This document shows, piece after piece, positions 1 to 7,246 of a stretch of 27,312 nt of DNA. The translations under genes and the position numbers were made by a program. The stretch is from DASROJ01 sp035646975 (GTDB lineage: Bacteria; Acidobacteriota; Polarisedimenticolia; JACPZX01; DASXTC01). The notes beneath the pieces are model-generated. The model saw only the letters and a program-made list of their open reading frames with translations, searched no databases and was not told the DNA's origin. The stretch covers positions 1 to 27,312 of the forward strand of contig DASROJ010000186.1 of the NCBI GenBank assembly GCA_035646975.1, written 5' to 3'. The first letter of the stretch is position 1. Each line of letters opens with the position of its first letter.

Positions 1-123
1 GTTCCGATAGTCAAGGCGATCTGCGTTGAGTTCGATCTCGAGGCGCGGACTGTCACGCTGGATCCGCCACCAGGCTTGCTCGAGCTCAACCGGAAAGGCG
101 ACGAGGCGCGAAAACGGTCATGA
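1..123 (+). CDS. rimM: Ribosome maturation factor RimM, C-terminal end (partial)
   Basis: Only the last 40 codons are present, in frame 1, ending in TGA at 121-123. The tail has the features of the RimM PRC-barrel C-terminus: a PIVKAI stretch, an acidic VEFDLEAR segment and the near-invariant DPPPGLLEL ending. RimM binds the 30S head through ribosomal protein S19 and assists 16S rRNA maturation. The stop overlaps the trmD start by four bases (ATGA, 120-123), which implies translational coupling. The order rimM-trmD-rplS is the standard bacterial one and supports the call despite the short fragment. Confidence 0.85.
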   Translation, partial: VPIVKAICVEFDLEARTVTLDPPPGLLELNRKGDEARKRS

Positions 124-848
124 TTGAATTTGATGTCATCACGATCTTTCCTGAGATCGTGGAGATCCCGCTCACGAAGACCATTCTCAAGCGGGCCATC
201 GATGAGGGCCGAATCCGGGTCCGGGTACACCAGCTGCGCGACCACGCGGAGGGGCCGCACCGCAGGGTTGATGACCAGCCGTATGGCGGTGGCGGCGGCA
301 TGCTGATGAAACCTGAGCCGATTTTCGCGGCAGTGGAGTTCGTTCGTGAAAAGTTCCCGAGAGACTCGAGCCGCACGATCCTGCTTTCGCCGCAGGGTGC
401 GAGGTTCGAGCACTCACAGGCCGTCAGGTTGAGCCTCGAGCAGAGAATCATACTTGTCTGCGGCCGGTACGAGGGGGTCGATGAGCGGGTCAGGACCGCG
501 CTGGTCGACGAGGAGATCTCGATAGGAGATTACGTTCTCACCGGCGGCGAGCTTCCCGCGATGGTGCTCATCGACGCGGTCTCGCGTCTGGTTCCCGGAG
601 TCGTTGGAGAGGGTGAGTCGGTGCTGCGCGACACGTTTGCGGAGGGTCAGCTGCAGTACCCTCAATACACGAGACCTGCGGTGTTCAGGGGGATCGCGGT
701 GCCCGACGTGCTGCTGTCGGGTCGACACGAGGAAATCGAAACCTGGCGCGGCAACATGGCGCTGGAAAACACGAAGAATCGCCGGCCGGATCTTCTGGTG
801 GAGCACGAAGCCCCGCCGAAGTTGTCGAGCCGCTGGAACAGGAGCTGA
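120..848 (+). CDS. trmD: tRNA (guanine-N1-)-methyltransferase TrmD
   Basis: This SPOUT-class methyltransferase uses S-adenosylmethionine to make m1G37 in tRNAs that carry G36, which prevents +1 frameshifting. The 242-residue length is normal. Hallmarks in order are the N-terminal FDVITIFPE strand, the glycine-rich YGGGGGMLMKPEP segment near residue 57, LLSPQGARF near 88, and CGRYEGVDERV near 114. Next come the trefoil-knot SAM-binding IGDYVLTGGELP near 137 and the C-terminal YPQYTRPAVF and LLSGRHEEI motifs. The start is fixed by the ATGA overlap with rimM. The TGA stop shares one base with the rplS start at 848, so three consecutive genes are translationally coupled. Confidence 0.97.
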   Translation: MIEFDVITIFPEIVEIPLTKTILKRAIDEGRIRVRVHQLRDHAEGPHRRVDDQPYGGGGGMLMKPEPIFAAVEFVREKFPRDSSRTILLSPQGARFEHSQAVRLSLEQRIILVCGRYEGVDERVRTALVDEEISIGDYVLTGGELPAMVLIDAVSRLVPGVVGEGESVLRDTFAEGQLQYPQYTRPAVFRGIAVPDVLLSGRHEEIETWRGNMALENTKNRRPDLLVEHEAPPKLSSRWNRS

Positions 849-1219
849 TGATGGATGTGATCAAGACCATTGAGGACAAGGAGCTGAAGACATCGCTGCC
901 CTCGTTCACCCCGGGCGACACCATCAAGGTGGCCGTCAAGGTGAAGGAAGGCGACAAGGAACGTATCCAGATTTTTCAGGGAGTCGTGATGGGATTGAAG
1001 GGGGGCGGCGTTCGACAGACCTTCACGGTGCGGAAGGTGTCTGACGGCGTCGGAGTGGAGAGAATCTTCCCGCTCCATTCCCCCACGCTCGGCAAGATCG
1101 AAGTGGTCCAGCGCGGAAGGACGCGTCGCGCGAAGCTCTATTACCTCAAGAAGAGGACCGGCAAGGCGGCGCGCATCAAGGCGGCGCGCGAGAAGGAGCC
1201 CCGAACGGTGGAGGTGTAG
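848..1219 (+). CDS. rplS: 50S ribosomal protein L19
   Basis: L19 sits at the interface of the 30S and 50S subunits. The 123-residue protein shows the family pattern: a short N-terminal helix, SFTPGDTIKVAVKVKEGDKERIQ, the FQGVVMGLKGGG loop, a TFTVRKVSDGVGVERIFPLHSP core, and the basic RRAKLYYLKKRTGKAARIK tail that binds 23S rRNA. The ATG at 848 overlaps the trmD stop by one base. A second ATG follows at 851 and could also be used, changing the protein by one residue. Confidence 0.97.
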   Translation: MMDVIKTIEDKELKTSLPSFTPGDTIKVAVKVKEGDKERIQIFQGVVMGLKGGGVRQTFTVRKVSDGVGVERIFPLHSPTLGKIEVVQRGRTRRAKLYYLKKRTGKAARIKAAREKEPRTVEV

Positions 1220-1331
1220 GACGCAGCGCGCCGGGAAGCCCGCCAGCCTTCGGAGCCGCGCAGGAGTTGTCATTCCTTCGCGTCCCGGATGGGCGCATGA
1301 GCGTCGAATCGAACGTGACGGCTTCCGGCAT

Positions 1332-1913
1332 GTGGCCGGCCTGGACGAGGTGGGGCGCGGCTCGCTGGCCGGGCCGGTGGTGGTGGCGGCCGTCATCCTG
1401 AGGCCGGGCGCCAGACTCGAAGGGGTCAATGATTCAAAGCTGCTGAGCCCCGGCCGACGTGAGGTGATGGCGAGGCTGATCCTGCGGTCTGCTGCGGCAT
1501 GGGGACTGGGCGCGGCGGACGCCGGGGAAATCGACGAGCTCAACATCCTCAATGCGACGAGGTTGGCGATGACACGTGCGGTCGCGGCACTTCCCGGAAG
1601 ACCCGATCACCTGCTGATCGATGCCGTCACGCTTCCCGGCGTGGGCATCGCCCAGACCTCGTTGATCAAGGGGGACAGGATCTCCGTGACGATCGCCGCC
1701 GCGTCCGTCGTCGCCAAGGTGATGCGCGATCGTCTGATGGGTTACTACGATCGGAAATACCCGGGTTTCGGGTTTGCGGCCAACAAGGGATACGGCACGC
1801 GGCAACATCTCGAAGCCGTGACAAGGCAGGGAGCCTGCCCCATTCACCGCCTGACATTCCGGGGTGTTGGACAGGGTTCCTCGATTGGGCTCGGAGAGCG
1901 ACTTGGCCATTGA
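1332..1913 (+). CDS. rnhB: Ribonuclease HII (start uncertain; coding probably extends upstream)
   Basis: This enzyme cleaves the RNA strand of RNA-DNA hybrids and removes misincorporated ribonucleotides. Counting from the GTG at 1332, the catalytic acids are D5 and E6 in GLDEVGRG, D97 in LLIDAV and D133 in the KVMRD helix. SLIKGD and ASVVAK also match the family. The GTG has no Shine-Dalgarno and removes an N-terminal segment that looks conserved: the frame is open upstream and reads HERRIERDGFRHVAGLDE. No ATG, GTG or TTG occurs in that frame between 1221 and 1332. An ATT at 1272 lies five bases after an AGGAG at 1262-1266 and would add 20 residues. The 3' end overlaps the next gene. Confidence 0.9.
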   Translation: MAGLDEVGRGSLAGPVVVAAVILRPGARLEGVNDSKLLSPGRREVMARLILRSAAAWGLGAADAGEIDELNILNATRLAMTRAVAALPGRPDHLLIDAVTLPGVGIAQTSLIKGDRISVTIAAASVVAKVMRDRLMGYYDRKYPGFGFAANKGYGTRQHLEAVTRQGACPIHRLTFRGVGQGSSIGLGERLGH

Positions 1914-4629
1914 TCGCAACAAACTCGCCCAGCAGGCTGAGCGGCTCGTCCTCCAGGGCAAGCTCGCCGAAGCCGTGGCCCAGTACGAACTCCTGATCAA
2001 GGACAACTCGCGTGACATGAATACCGTCAACAAGCTGGGGGATCTCTACTCCCGGCTCGGGAAAAAGCGTGAAGCCATTCTCCAGTTCAGCAAGATAGGC
2101 GACTTCTACGCAAAGGACGGGTTCTTTCTCAAGGCCATCGCGATTTACAAGAAGATCACCAAGCTTGATCCCGGTCACCTCGACGCCTACCAGCGGCTTG
2201 CCGACCTGTACGCGCAGCAAGGGCTGATACTCGAAGCCCGGTCGCAGTACCAGATGGTGGCCGAGCAGTACCTCAAGGCCGGCGACGTCCGCAAGGCCAT
2301 TTCGGCGTACCAGGCTCTCGTTCGGGTTGACCCGGAGAATCTCAAGCATCGGGGGCATCTCGCGGACCTGCTCGCACAGAACGGAAGCCCTGCCGAAGCG
2401 GCGGAGGAATACGCGCGGGTGGGCGCGGAGCTCGAGCGGAAGGGACAACATGGCGAGGCGCGCGCCATGTATCAGAAGGGTTCCACCGCGCAACCGGGCT
2501 CTCCGGCGGTATTGGCGAGGCTCGCGCACGCACAGGCTGCCACCGGCGACATCGAAGGCGGCATCAAGATGGTGAAAGAGGCGCTGCGCAAGCCGGGTGA
2601 TCATAAAGAGCTGCTCTCCATGCTGGGCGATTTCCACCTCAAGGCGGGACAGCACCAGGAGGCGCAGGCGGCCTTCAGCCAGGCCATCGAGGCGGCGCCC
2701 GAGAATACTGAACTGAAACTGAAGCTGGTGGCGATTCTCATCGAACGCGGCGACGCCGCGGGGGCGTACGAGGCGCTGGCGCCTCATTTCGCGGCATTGT
2801 CGAAGGCGAATCACGGCCGCGAGACCGTGTCGCTGCTGGAGAAAATCTCTCAGCTCGACGAACAGCACCTGGATTCACGCATGAAGCTCGCGGAGATTGC
2901 CGCATCGCAGAAAAAGGAAGCCGAGTTCAGCCGTTACGCCCATCAAGTCATCAAGATCTGCCTGGATCGGGGGGAGACCGCGGTGGGCCGCCGCCACGCG
3001 ACAACCCTTCTCAAGCTCCGGCCGGATGACAAGTTCCTGCGGGAGCAGATGGACTCATTGCACGATGCCGAGGCTTCGGCGCAGGACTCGGCTGCCTCCT
3101 CCCGGCCGGGAGAAGATCGGACGGCCGATGCCGGCGAAGAAACGGCACAGGAATCGGGCGCGCAGGCGGCATCGGCCTCACGAGGAACGACCCTTCGCAG
3201 CGACGCGGGATCCGTCCTTGAGCTTCCCCCGGCCCTCAGGCTCGAGCCCGAAGACGAGGATTTCATCGCCGAACACATGACCGAGGCCGAAGTGTTCGTC
3301 AAGTATGGTCTTGGTGACCGCGCGGTCGAGCAGCTCTCGGCGGTGCTGGAGCGGTTCCCTGGTTACGTTCCGGCCATCATGAAGCTGAAAGAGCTCCATC
3401 TCGAAGAGGGTAATCGTGATGCGACCCGGGCGCAGATGGTCGGGCTGGTCAAGGCGCACCTTGCGGCCGACGACGCCCTGGCGGCGGGCGAGGCTTTCGC
3501 CGAGTTGAAGCGATTCGATCCCAATTGCCCGGAAGTCGCGATGCTGGGATCGACGCTGTTTTCAACAGCAGCGCCTGCGGGAGGGCAGATGGCCCGCGCG
3601 GGGGTTGGAAGCTCCGTCGAAATGGAAGAGCCGGTGGCGCTGGATTCGGAACCGGACGATGAAGAAGAGACAATCGTGGTCGAGTCGGAGCCGGACGAGC
3701 GCGAGCCGACTGCCGGTGAGTTGCAGGAGGTGGATCGCTTTCTCGAACGCGGCAAGCGCGAGGAAGCCGTCGCGGTCCTGCGCCGACTCGTCCTGGATTG
3801 CGGCAGTCATCCAGAGATCGTCTCCAGGATGAAAACCGCAATGGCGATGAGCGCGGCGACGCTATCCGTCAAGGACCCGCAGCTCACTCATAAGGCCCCC
3901 GAGCCCGAGGAGCTGGACCTCATCCTCGATCCGGTCCAGGAGGAGCAGCAGGCTCCGGCCGGTCCTCAGCGGGCTCCCGTTTCAGCATCGCCTGCCGTGC
4001 CTTCCCCTCAGGCGAAACATCCAGGTGTCGCGACAGCCAGTTCAAAGGCCGCGCAAGGCCCGCCCGCGAACGATGTGTCGCAGGACATTTCCGATCTCGC
4101 CGATCTTGCATCGGAGATCGACGCCGCGCTGATGGACGACACCGCCCAGAACGATTCGCTGCTGGCGGGAATCGAGTCGACACCGGAGGGGCACAGCCTC
4201 GAAGAGATCGTGCAGGCGTTCAAGAAGGGAATCGAACAGCAGGTCAGCGCCGAGGACTTCGACACACACTACAACCTTGGCATCGCCTACAAGGAAATGG
4301 GTCTGATGGACGAAGCGATTGGTGAATTCCAGTTTGCCGCCAAGGAGCCGCGGATGCTCGTCGACTGCTGCAGCATGCTGGGAATCTGCTTCCGCGAAAA
4401 GGGGATGTCGGCCCTTGCGGTCAAGTGGTACCGCCGGGGGCTGGAGGCCGCCGGGTCGCGGGACGAGGAGACCGTGCTCGGGTTGCGGTACGATCTGGCG
4501 GAGCTCCTGGCCGAGATGGGAGAGCACCGCCAGGCAATCGAGCTGTTTACCGAAGTGTTCGGGATAAACTCCAAGTATCGTGACGTGTCTGCCCGGATAA
4601 GAGACCTCGAGCGACAGCTCGCGCGTTGA
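1903..4629 (+). CDS. Large cytoplasmic TPR-repeat protein of unknown role
   Basis: The protein has 908 residues and no signal peptide or membrane segment. Helical TPR-type repeats fill about residues 1-385 (for example LGDLYSRLGKKREAI, LADLYAQQGL and DFHLKAGQHQEAQAAF). A low-complexity Ser/Ala/Glu linker follows near 390-430, then a second TPR block to about 545, an acidic stretch (DSEPDDEEET), more repeats, a Pro/Ala-rich linker near 680-730, and a final TPR block from about 775. TPRs are protein-binding scaffolds; no enzyme motif is visible. I chose the TTG at 1903 because GGAG at 1893-1896 is well spaced and MAIDRNK is a plausible start; a GTG at 1864 is in frame without a ribosome site. 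The start overlaps rnhB by 11 bases, so it is probably cotranslated with the trmD operon. Confidence 0.85.
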   Translation: MAIDRNKLAQQAERLVLQGKLAEAVAQYELLIKDNSRDMNTVNKLGDLYSRLGKKREAILQFSKIGDFYAKDGFFLKAIAIYKKITKLDPGHLDAYQRLADLYAQQGLILEARSQYQMVAEQYLKAGDVRKAISAYQALVRVDPENLKHRGHLADLLAQNGSPAEAAEEYARVGAELERKGQHGEARAMYQKGSTAQPGSPAVLARLAHAQAATGDIEGGIKMVKEALRKPGDHKELLSMLGDFHLKAGQHQEAQAAFSQAIEAAPENTELKLKLVAILIERGDAAGAYEALAPHFAALSKANHGRETVSLLEKISQLDEQHLDSRMKLAEIAASQKKEAEFSRYAHQVIKICLDRGETAVGRRHATTLLKLRPDDKFLREQMDSLHDAEASAQDSAASSRPGEDRTADAGEETAQESGAQAASASRGTTLRSDAGSVLELPPALRLEPEDEDFIAEHMTEAEVFVKYGLGDRAVEQLSAVLERFPGYVPAIMKLKELHLEEGNRDATRAQMVGLVKAHLAADDALAAGEAFAELKRFDPNCPEVAMLGSTLFSTAAPAGGQMARAGVGSSVEMEEPVALDSEPDDEEETIVVESEPDEREPTAGELQEVDRFLERGKREEAVAVLRRLVLDCGSHPEIVSRMKTAMAMSAATLSVKDPQLTHKAPEPEELDLILDPVQEEQQAPAGPQRAPVSASPAVPSPQAKHPGVATASSKAAQGPPANDVSQDISDLADLASEIDAALMDDTAQNDSLLAGIESTPEGHSLEEIVQAFKKGIEQQVSAEDFDTHYNLGIAYKEMGLMDEAIGEFQFAAKEPRMLVDCCSMLGICFREKGMSALAVKWYRRGLEAAGSRDEETVLGLRYDLAELLAEMGEHRQAIELFTEVFGINSKYRDVSARIRDLERQLAR

Positions 4630-4713
4630 GTTGCCGCCTGTTGCCGCAGTATGTCCCCATCGGGAACAAACCGCTCATCCCCGAACGAAGCCAAACAACC
4701 GATCTCCCGGCGC

Positions 4714-4732
4714 AGTGGCCCAATTCGCCACT
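4714..4732 (+). terminator. Weak hairpin downstream of the TPR gene
   Basis: AGTGGC and GCCACT form a six-bp stem with a seven-base loop, 85 bases after the stop of the 908-residue TPR gene. No run of T follows, only a mixed AT-rich stretch, so its role as an intrinsic terminator is doubtful. Confidence 0.25.
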
Positions 4733-4870
4733 ATCAATCGATTGTCATTAATGTCAGGAATCGGGACACCATCCCATCATCTGCGTTCTTAACAGCTTAC
4801 GGCGGCTCGTCCAGGATTCGTCAGAAAATTGAGCCTCGCGGGGGAGTTTATCGACCGCCGAATGAATGAA

Positions 4871-4888
4871 CACTGGACCGGTCCAGTG
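4871..4888. promoter_or_regulatory. 18-bp perfect palindrome, candidate activator site
   Basis: CACTGGACCGGTCCAGTG is a perfect dyad with no spacer. Its centre is about 105 bases upstream of the start point predicted from the sigma-54 element at 4959-4974, the usual distance for an enhancer site bound by a dimeric bacterial enhancer-binding protein. It is not followed by a T-tract, so it does not look like a terminator. The regulator is unknown. Confidence 0.6.
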
Positions 4889-4958
4889 GGAGTGATCTCC
4901 TTCAAACTCAAAGGCTTCCGCAGAAAGGCGCCGCCACGCCGGCATTGTCCGTTGATTC

Positions 4959-4974
4959 TGGCACCCTCCTTGCT
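4959..4974 (+). promoter_or_regulatory. Sigma-54 (RpoN) promoter for the small-gene pair
   Basis: TGGCAC-N5-TTGCT matches the -24/-12 consensus at every conserved position. The -24 GG is at 4960-4961 and the -12 GC at 4972-4973, separated by the required ten bases. Transcription is predicted to begin near 4985, giving a leader of about 38 bases before the ATG at 5023. The -12 element is also one arm of a dyad, TTGCT-N5-AGCAA (4970-4984). Confidence 0.75.
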
Positions 4975-4990
4975 GCACTAGCAATACGAG

Positions 4991-5008
4991 CGCGGTGTCT
5001 GCACCGTG
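4991..5008 (+). promoter_or_regulatory. Leader hairpin before a strong ribosome site
   Basis: CGCGGTG and CACCGTG pair as seven base pairs, one of them G-T, around a TCTG loop. The ribosome site AAAGGAG follows at 5011-5017. The hairpin would lie at about +7 to +24 of the predicted sigma-54 transcript, where it could protect the 5' end or expose the ribosome site. Confidence 0.4.
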
Positions 5009-5022
5009 AAAAAGGAGCGGTC

Positions 5023-5289
5023 ATGGGGCCAACGAGTCAATTCGAGATGAGAAATAGTCGGCCGCTCGCGATCTTTTCAATTTCTTCATCGATGACCACA
5101 ATTCGCAGAGAAGTTCCGGCAATCGGATTCCGTCACAAGCATTCTCCCCGAACGGCTATCTGCCGACCCCCCATTCATGGCGTAGCCGGAAGAGAGGCCG
5201 ATTGCCGGACGCACCCATACGACAGCAGCAAGCTCGGCAGTGGTGGCAACGGCTCCATCTCCAGGCTGGACGGGAGGGTGACAGGTTGA
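5023..5289 (+). CDS. Small hypothetical protein behind the sigma-54 promoter
   Basis: This is an 88-residue reading frame that I do not recognise. The translation signals are its best support: AAAGGAG lies five bases before the ATG, the first start after a consensus sigma-54 promoter, and the TGA stop overlaps the TTG start of the next gene in TTGA (5286-5289). The protein is basic, with no signal peptide, membrane segment or domain that I can name. It has three Cys residues (near 47, 62 and in the middle third) and a Gly/Ser-rich end. Codon use (AGA, AGT, CAA) is unlike the neighbours, so this could be an untranslated leader, a recent gene or a remnant. Confidence 0.35.
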   Translation: MGPTSQFEMRNSRPLAIFSISSSMTTIRREVPAIGFRHKHSPRTAICRPPIHGVAGREADCRTHPYDSSKLGSGGNGSISRLDGRVTG

Positions 5290-5618
5290 GCCAACCAAGA
5301 AACCTGAATGCGCGACAGACCCGGGCGCCGCAATCCATCGCTTCGCGTGCCACCAAGGCTCAGGCCTGCTGTGATCTGGGTCACGGCTCTCTCGAGGCGG
5401 GAGATCTGCAGAACGCCCTCTGGCACCTTCGTCATGCCGTGGAGATCGACGGCGATTGCATCGCGGCGTGGCAGCTTCTCGGCCGATGCTTCGCCGAGAT
5501 GGGCGAAGAGTTGCGGTCCCGTCGCTGCCAGACACTCGCACTGCGCCTGTTCATGAAGCAGCCCTCCGACGGGCTCAGCCCGATTGTCGTGCCGCGTCGC
5601 GAGCCGCTCGACTGCTGA
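5286..5618 (+). CDS. Small TPR-like protein
   Basis: The protein has 110 residues. Residues about 27-80 form one or two TPR-like helical pairs (LGHGSLEAGDLQNALWHLRHAV followed by DGDCIAAWQLLGRCFAEMGEE). The N-terminus is basic and Gln/Arg-rich and the C-terminus is proline-containing. The TTG start at 5286 follows GGGAGGG (5272-5278) by seven bases and overlaps the stop of the upstream small ORF. An in-frame TTG at 5202 would add 28 residues but is less well supported. It is probably a small adaptor or protein-interaction module, cotranscribed from the sigma-54 promoter at 4959. The exact role is unknown. Confidence 0.6.
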   Translation: MSQPRNLNARQTRAPQSIASRATKAQACCDLGHGSLEAGDLQNALWHLRHAVEIDGDCIAAWQLLGRCFAEMGEELRSRRCQTLALRLFMKQPSDGLSPIVVPRREPLDC

Positions 5619-5657
5619 GCGGTCGTCCCGCGGCACGCACCCCTCGCCGCTGAATCC

Positions 5658-5687
5658 TTGACACTGTCCGCAACGCTCGGTTATCCT
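5658..5687 (+). promoter_or_regulatory. Sigma-70 promoter for the aldehyde/alanine dehydrogenase pair
   Basis: A perfect TTGACA (5658-5663) is followed after 18 bases by TATCCT (5682-5687). It lies 53 bases upstream of the chosen ATG at 5741, in the only gap before the two dehydrogenase genes. Confidence 0.6.
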
Positions 5688-5740
5688 GCCGCGTCACTCT
5701 GCTTGAAATCCTGAGTTGTCTTATGTTTACGGGGGGCGCG

Positions 5741-7225
5741 ATGTCGTCTTCGACCGTCTACGGGAACCATATCAACGGCGCATGGGTCGACTCGGCTGCG
5801 AAGGCATCGTTCGAGAACCGCAATCCGGCGAACACGGAAGACCTGGTTGGCAGTTTCGCGCGATCCACCTCGGTCGATGTCGACCGGGCCGTGGACGCGG
5901 CCCGTGCCGCCTACGATGGCTGGCGGCTGACACCGGCGCCGAAGCGGGCCGAGATCCTTTATCGCACAGGACAGATTCTCACCGAGAGAAAAGAGCAGTA
6001 CGCGCACGACATGACCCGGGAGATGGGAAAGGTTCTCAAGGAAACCCGCGGCGATGTCCAGGAGGCGATCGACACCGCGTTCTACGCGGCCGGCGAAGGC
6101 CGGCGTCTGTTCGGCCAGACCGTTCCTGCCGAGCTGCCGAACAAGTTCGCCATGTCGGTCCGGGCACCGATCGGCGTGTGCGGGATGATCACACCGTGGA
6201 ATTTCCCGATGGCGATTCCATCCTGGAAAATCCTGCCGGCGCTCGTCTGCGGAAATACGATGGTGATCAAACCTGCCACCGACACGCCACTGTCGGTGGT
6301 CAACCTCGTGCGTGCGCTCAGCGATGCCGGCCTGCCCCCCGGGGTCGTGAACATGGTGACGGGCACTGGCGCGGAGGTCGGATCCCCCTTGTTGAAGCAC
6401 CGCGACATCCGGCTGATCTCGTTCACCGGCTCGACCGCGGTTGGCCGGGAGGTGGCCCTCGCCTGCGCCGACTCCTACAAGAAGTGCTCCCTCGAGATGG
6501 GAGGCAAGAACGCGATGATCGTCCTGGAGGACGCGGACCTCGAGCTTGCAGTGGAAGCGGCGACCTGGGGCGCCTTCGGCACGACGGGGCAGCGTTGCAC
6601 CGCGACGAGTCGCGCCATCGTCGATCGGAAAGTGGTCGGGTCTTTCGTCGACCGGCTGGCATCGCGCGTTCGCACTCTCAAGGTGGGAGACGGCTTGGAC
6701 GAATCGGTCGAAATGGGGCCTTGCATCAGCGAGTCCCAGCGCAAGACCGTCGAAGCGTACGTCGAGATCGGCCAGAAGGATGGCGCCCGACTCGTCACGG
6801 GGGGCCACAGGATTTCCGGCAACGGATACTTCTTCGAGCCAACCATCTTCGCCGACGTGCGGCCCGAGATGCGTATCGCCGTGGAGGAGATTTTCGGTCC
6901 TGTTCTGTCGATCATCCCGGTCGATGGTCTGGACGAAGCGATTCGGGTCGCCAACGCCGTGGAATACGGGCTGTCGAGCGCGATCTTCACCAGGGACGTG
7001 AACAAGGCGTTCCGGGCGATGCGGGATGTTGAAGCCGGAATCTTCTATGTGAACTCATCCACCATCGGTGCGGAGGTTCAGCTCCCGTTCGGCGGCGTCA
7101 AGAAAACAGGCAACGGTCACCGCGAGGCGGGGTCTGTCGTGCTGGACATCTTCAGCGAGTGGAAGTCGATCTACGTGGATTTCAGCGGCCGCCTGCAGAA
7201 AGCGCAGATCGATCGGGTCGACTGA
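5741..7225 (+). CDS. NAD(P)-dependent aldehyde dehydrogenase
   Basis: This ALDH-superfamily enzyme of 494 residues oxidises an aldehyde to a carboxylate. The full catalytic set is visible: TPWNFPMA with the oxyanion-hole Asn near 154, the cofactor site around KPATDTPLS, FTGSTAVG of the Rossmann loop, general base E252 in LEMGGKN, nucleophile C286 in GQRCTA, and EEIFGPVL. The end, GAEVQLPFGGVKKTGNGHREAG, resembles a group annotated only as general aldehyde dehydrogenases or semialdehyde dehydrogenases of amino-acid catabolism. The substrate cannot be read from sequence. I chose the ATG at 5741; an in-frame ATG at 5723 would add six residues and lacks a ribosome site. The alanine dehydrogenase gene follows after 21 bases. 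Confidence 0.92.
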   Translation: MSSSTVYGNHINGAWVDSAAKASFENRNPANTEDLVGSFARSTSVDVDRAVDAARAAYDGWRLTPAPKRAEILYRTGQILTERKEQYAHDMTREMGKVLKETRGDVQEAIDTAFYAAGEGRRLFGQTVPAELPNKFAMSVRAPIGVCGMITPWNFPMAIPSWKILPALVCGNTMVIKPATDTPLSVVNLVRALSDAGLPPGVVNMVTGTGAEVGSPLLKHRDIRLISFTGSTAVGREVALACADSYKKCSLEMGGKNAMIVLEDADLELAVEAATWGAFGTTGQRCTATSRAIVDRKVVGSFVDRLASRVRTLKVGDGLDESVEMGPCISESQRKTVEAYVEIGQKDGARLVTGGHRISGNGYFFEPTIFADVRPEMRIAVEEIFGPVLSIIPVDGLDEAIRVANAVEYGLSSAIFTRDVNKAFRAMRDVEAGIFYVNSSTIGAEVQLPFGGVKKTGNGHREAGSVVLDIFSEWKSIYVDFSGRLQKAQIDRVD

Positions 7226-7246
7226 GCGGAGATATCGGAGAAAGCG

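Larger units (their letters stand above)
4630..5022 (+). other. Intergenic regulatory region, 393 bases
   Basis: I see no convincing gene here. The base composition is visibly more AT-rich than the flanking genes. From left to right it holds a six-bp-stem hairpin (4714-4732), a 10-bp palindrome CAATCGATTG (4735-4744), an 18-bp perfect palindrome (4871-4888), a consensus sigma-54 promoter (4959-4974) and a leader hairpin (4991-5008) directly before a strong ribosome site. This is the layout of an enhancer-dependent promoter region. Confidence 0.6.

Noticed and set aside
1666..2868. 400-codon minus-strand frame across rnhB and the TPR gene
   Set aside because: It crosses two well-supported genes on the other strand and has no start signal or domain.
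4735..4744. 10-bp palindrome CAATCGATTG
   Set aside because: It is short enough to occur by chance in a window of this size and shows no relation to a promoter element.
5202..5285. Longer TTG start for the small TPR-like protein
   Set aside because: The extension is Gln/Arg-rich and unlike TPR sequence, while the TTG at 5286 has a stronger ribosome site and a stop-start overlap.
5681..6808. Long minus-strand frame opposite the aldehyde dehydrogenase gene
   Set aside because: It is a high-GC shadow of a gene with complete catalytic motifs. It shows no ribosome site, no recognisable domain, and an Arg/Asp/His-rich composition typical of antisense frames.
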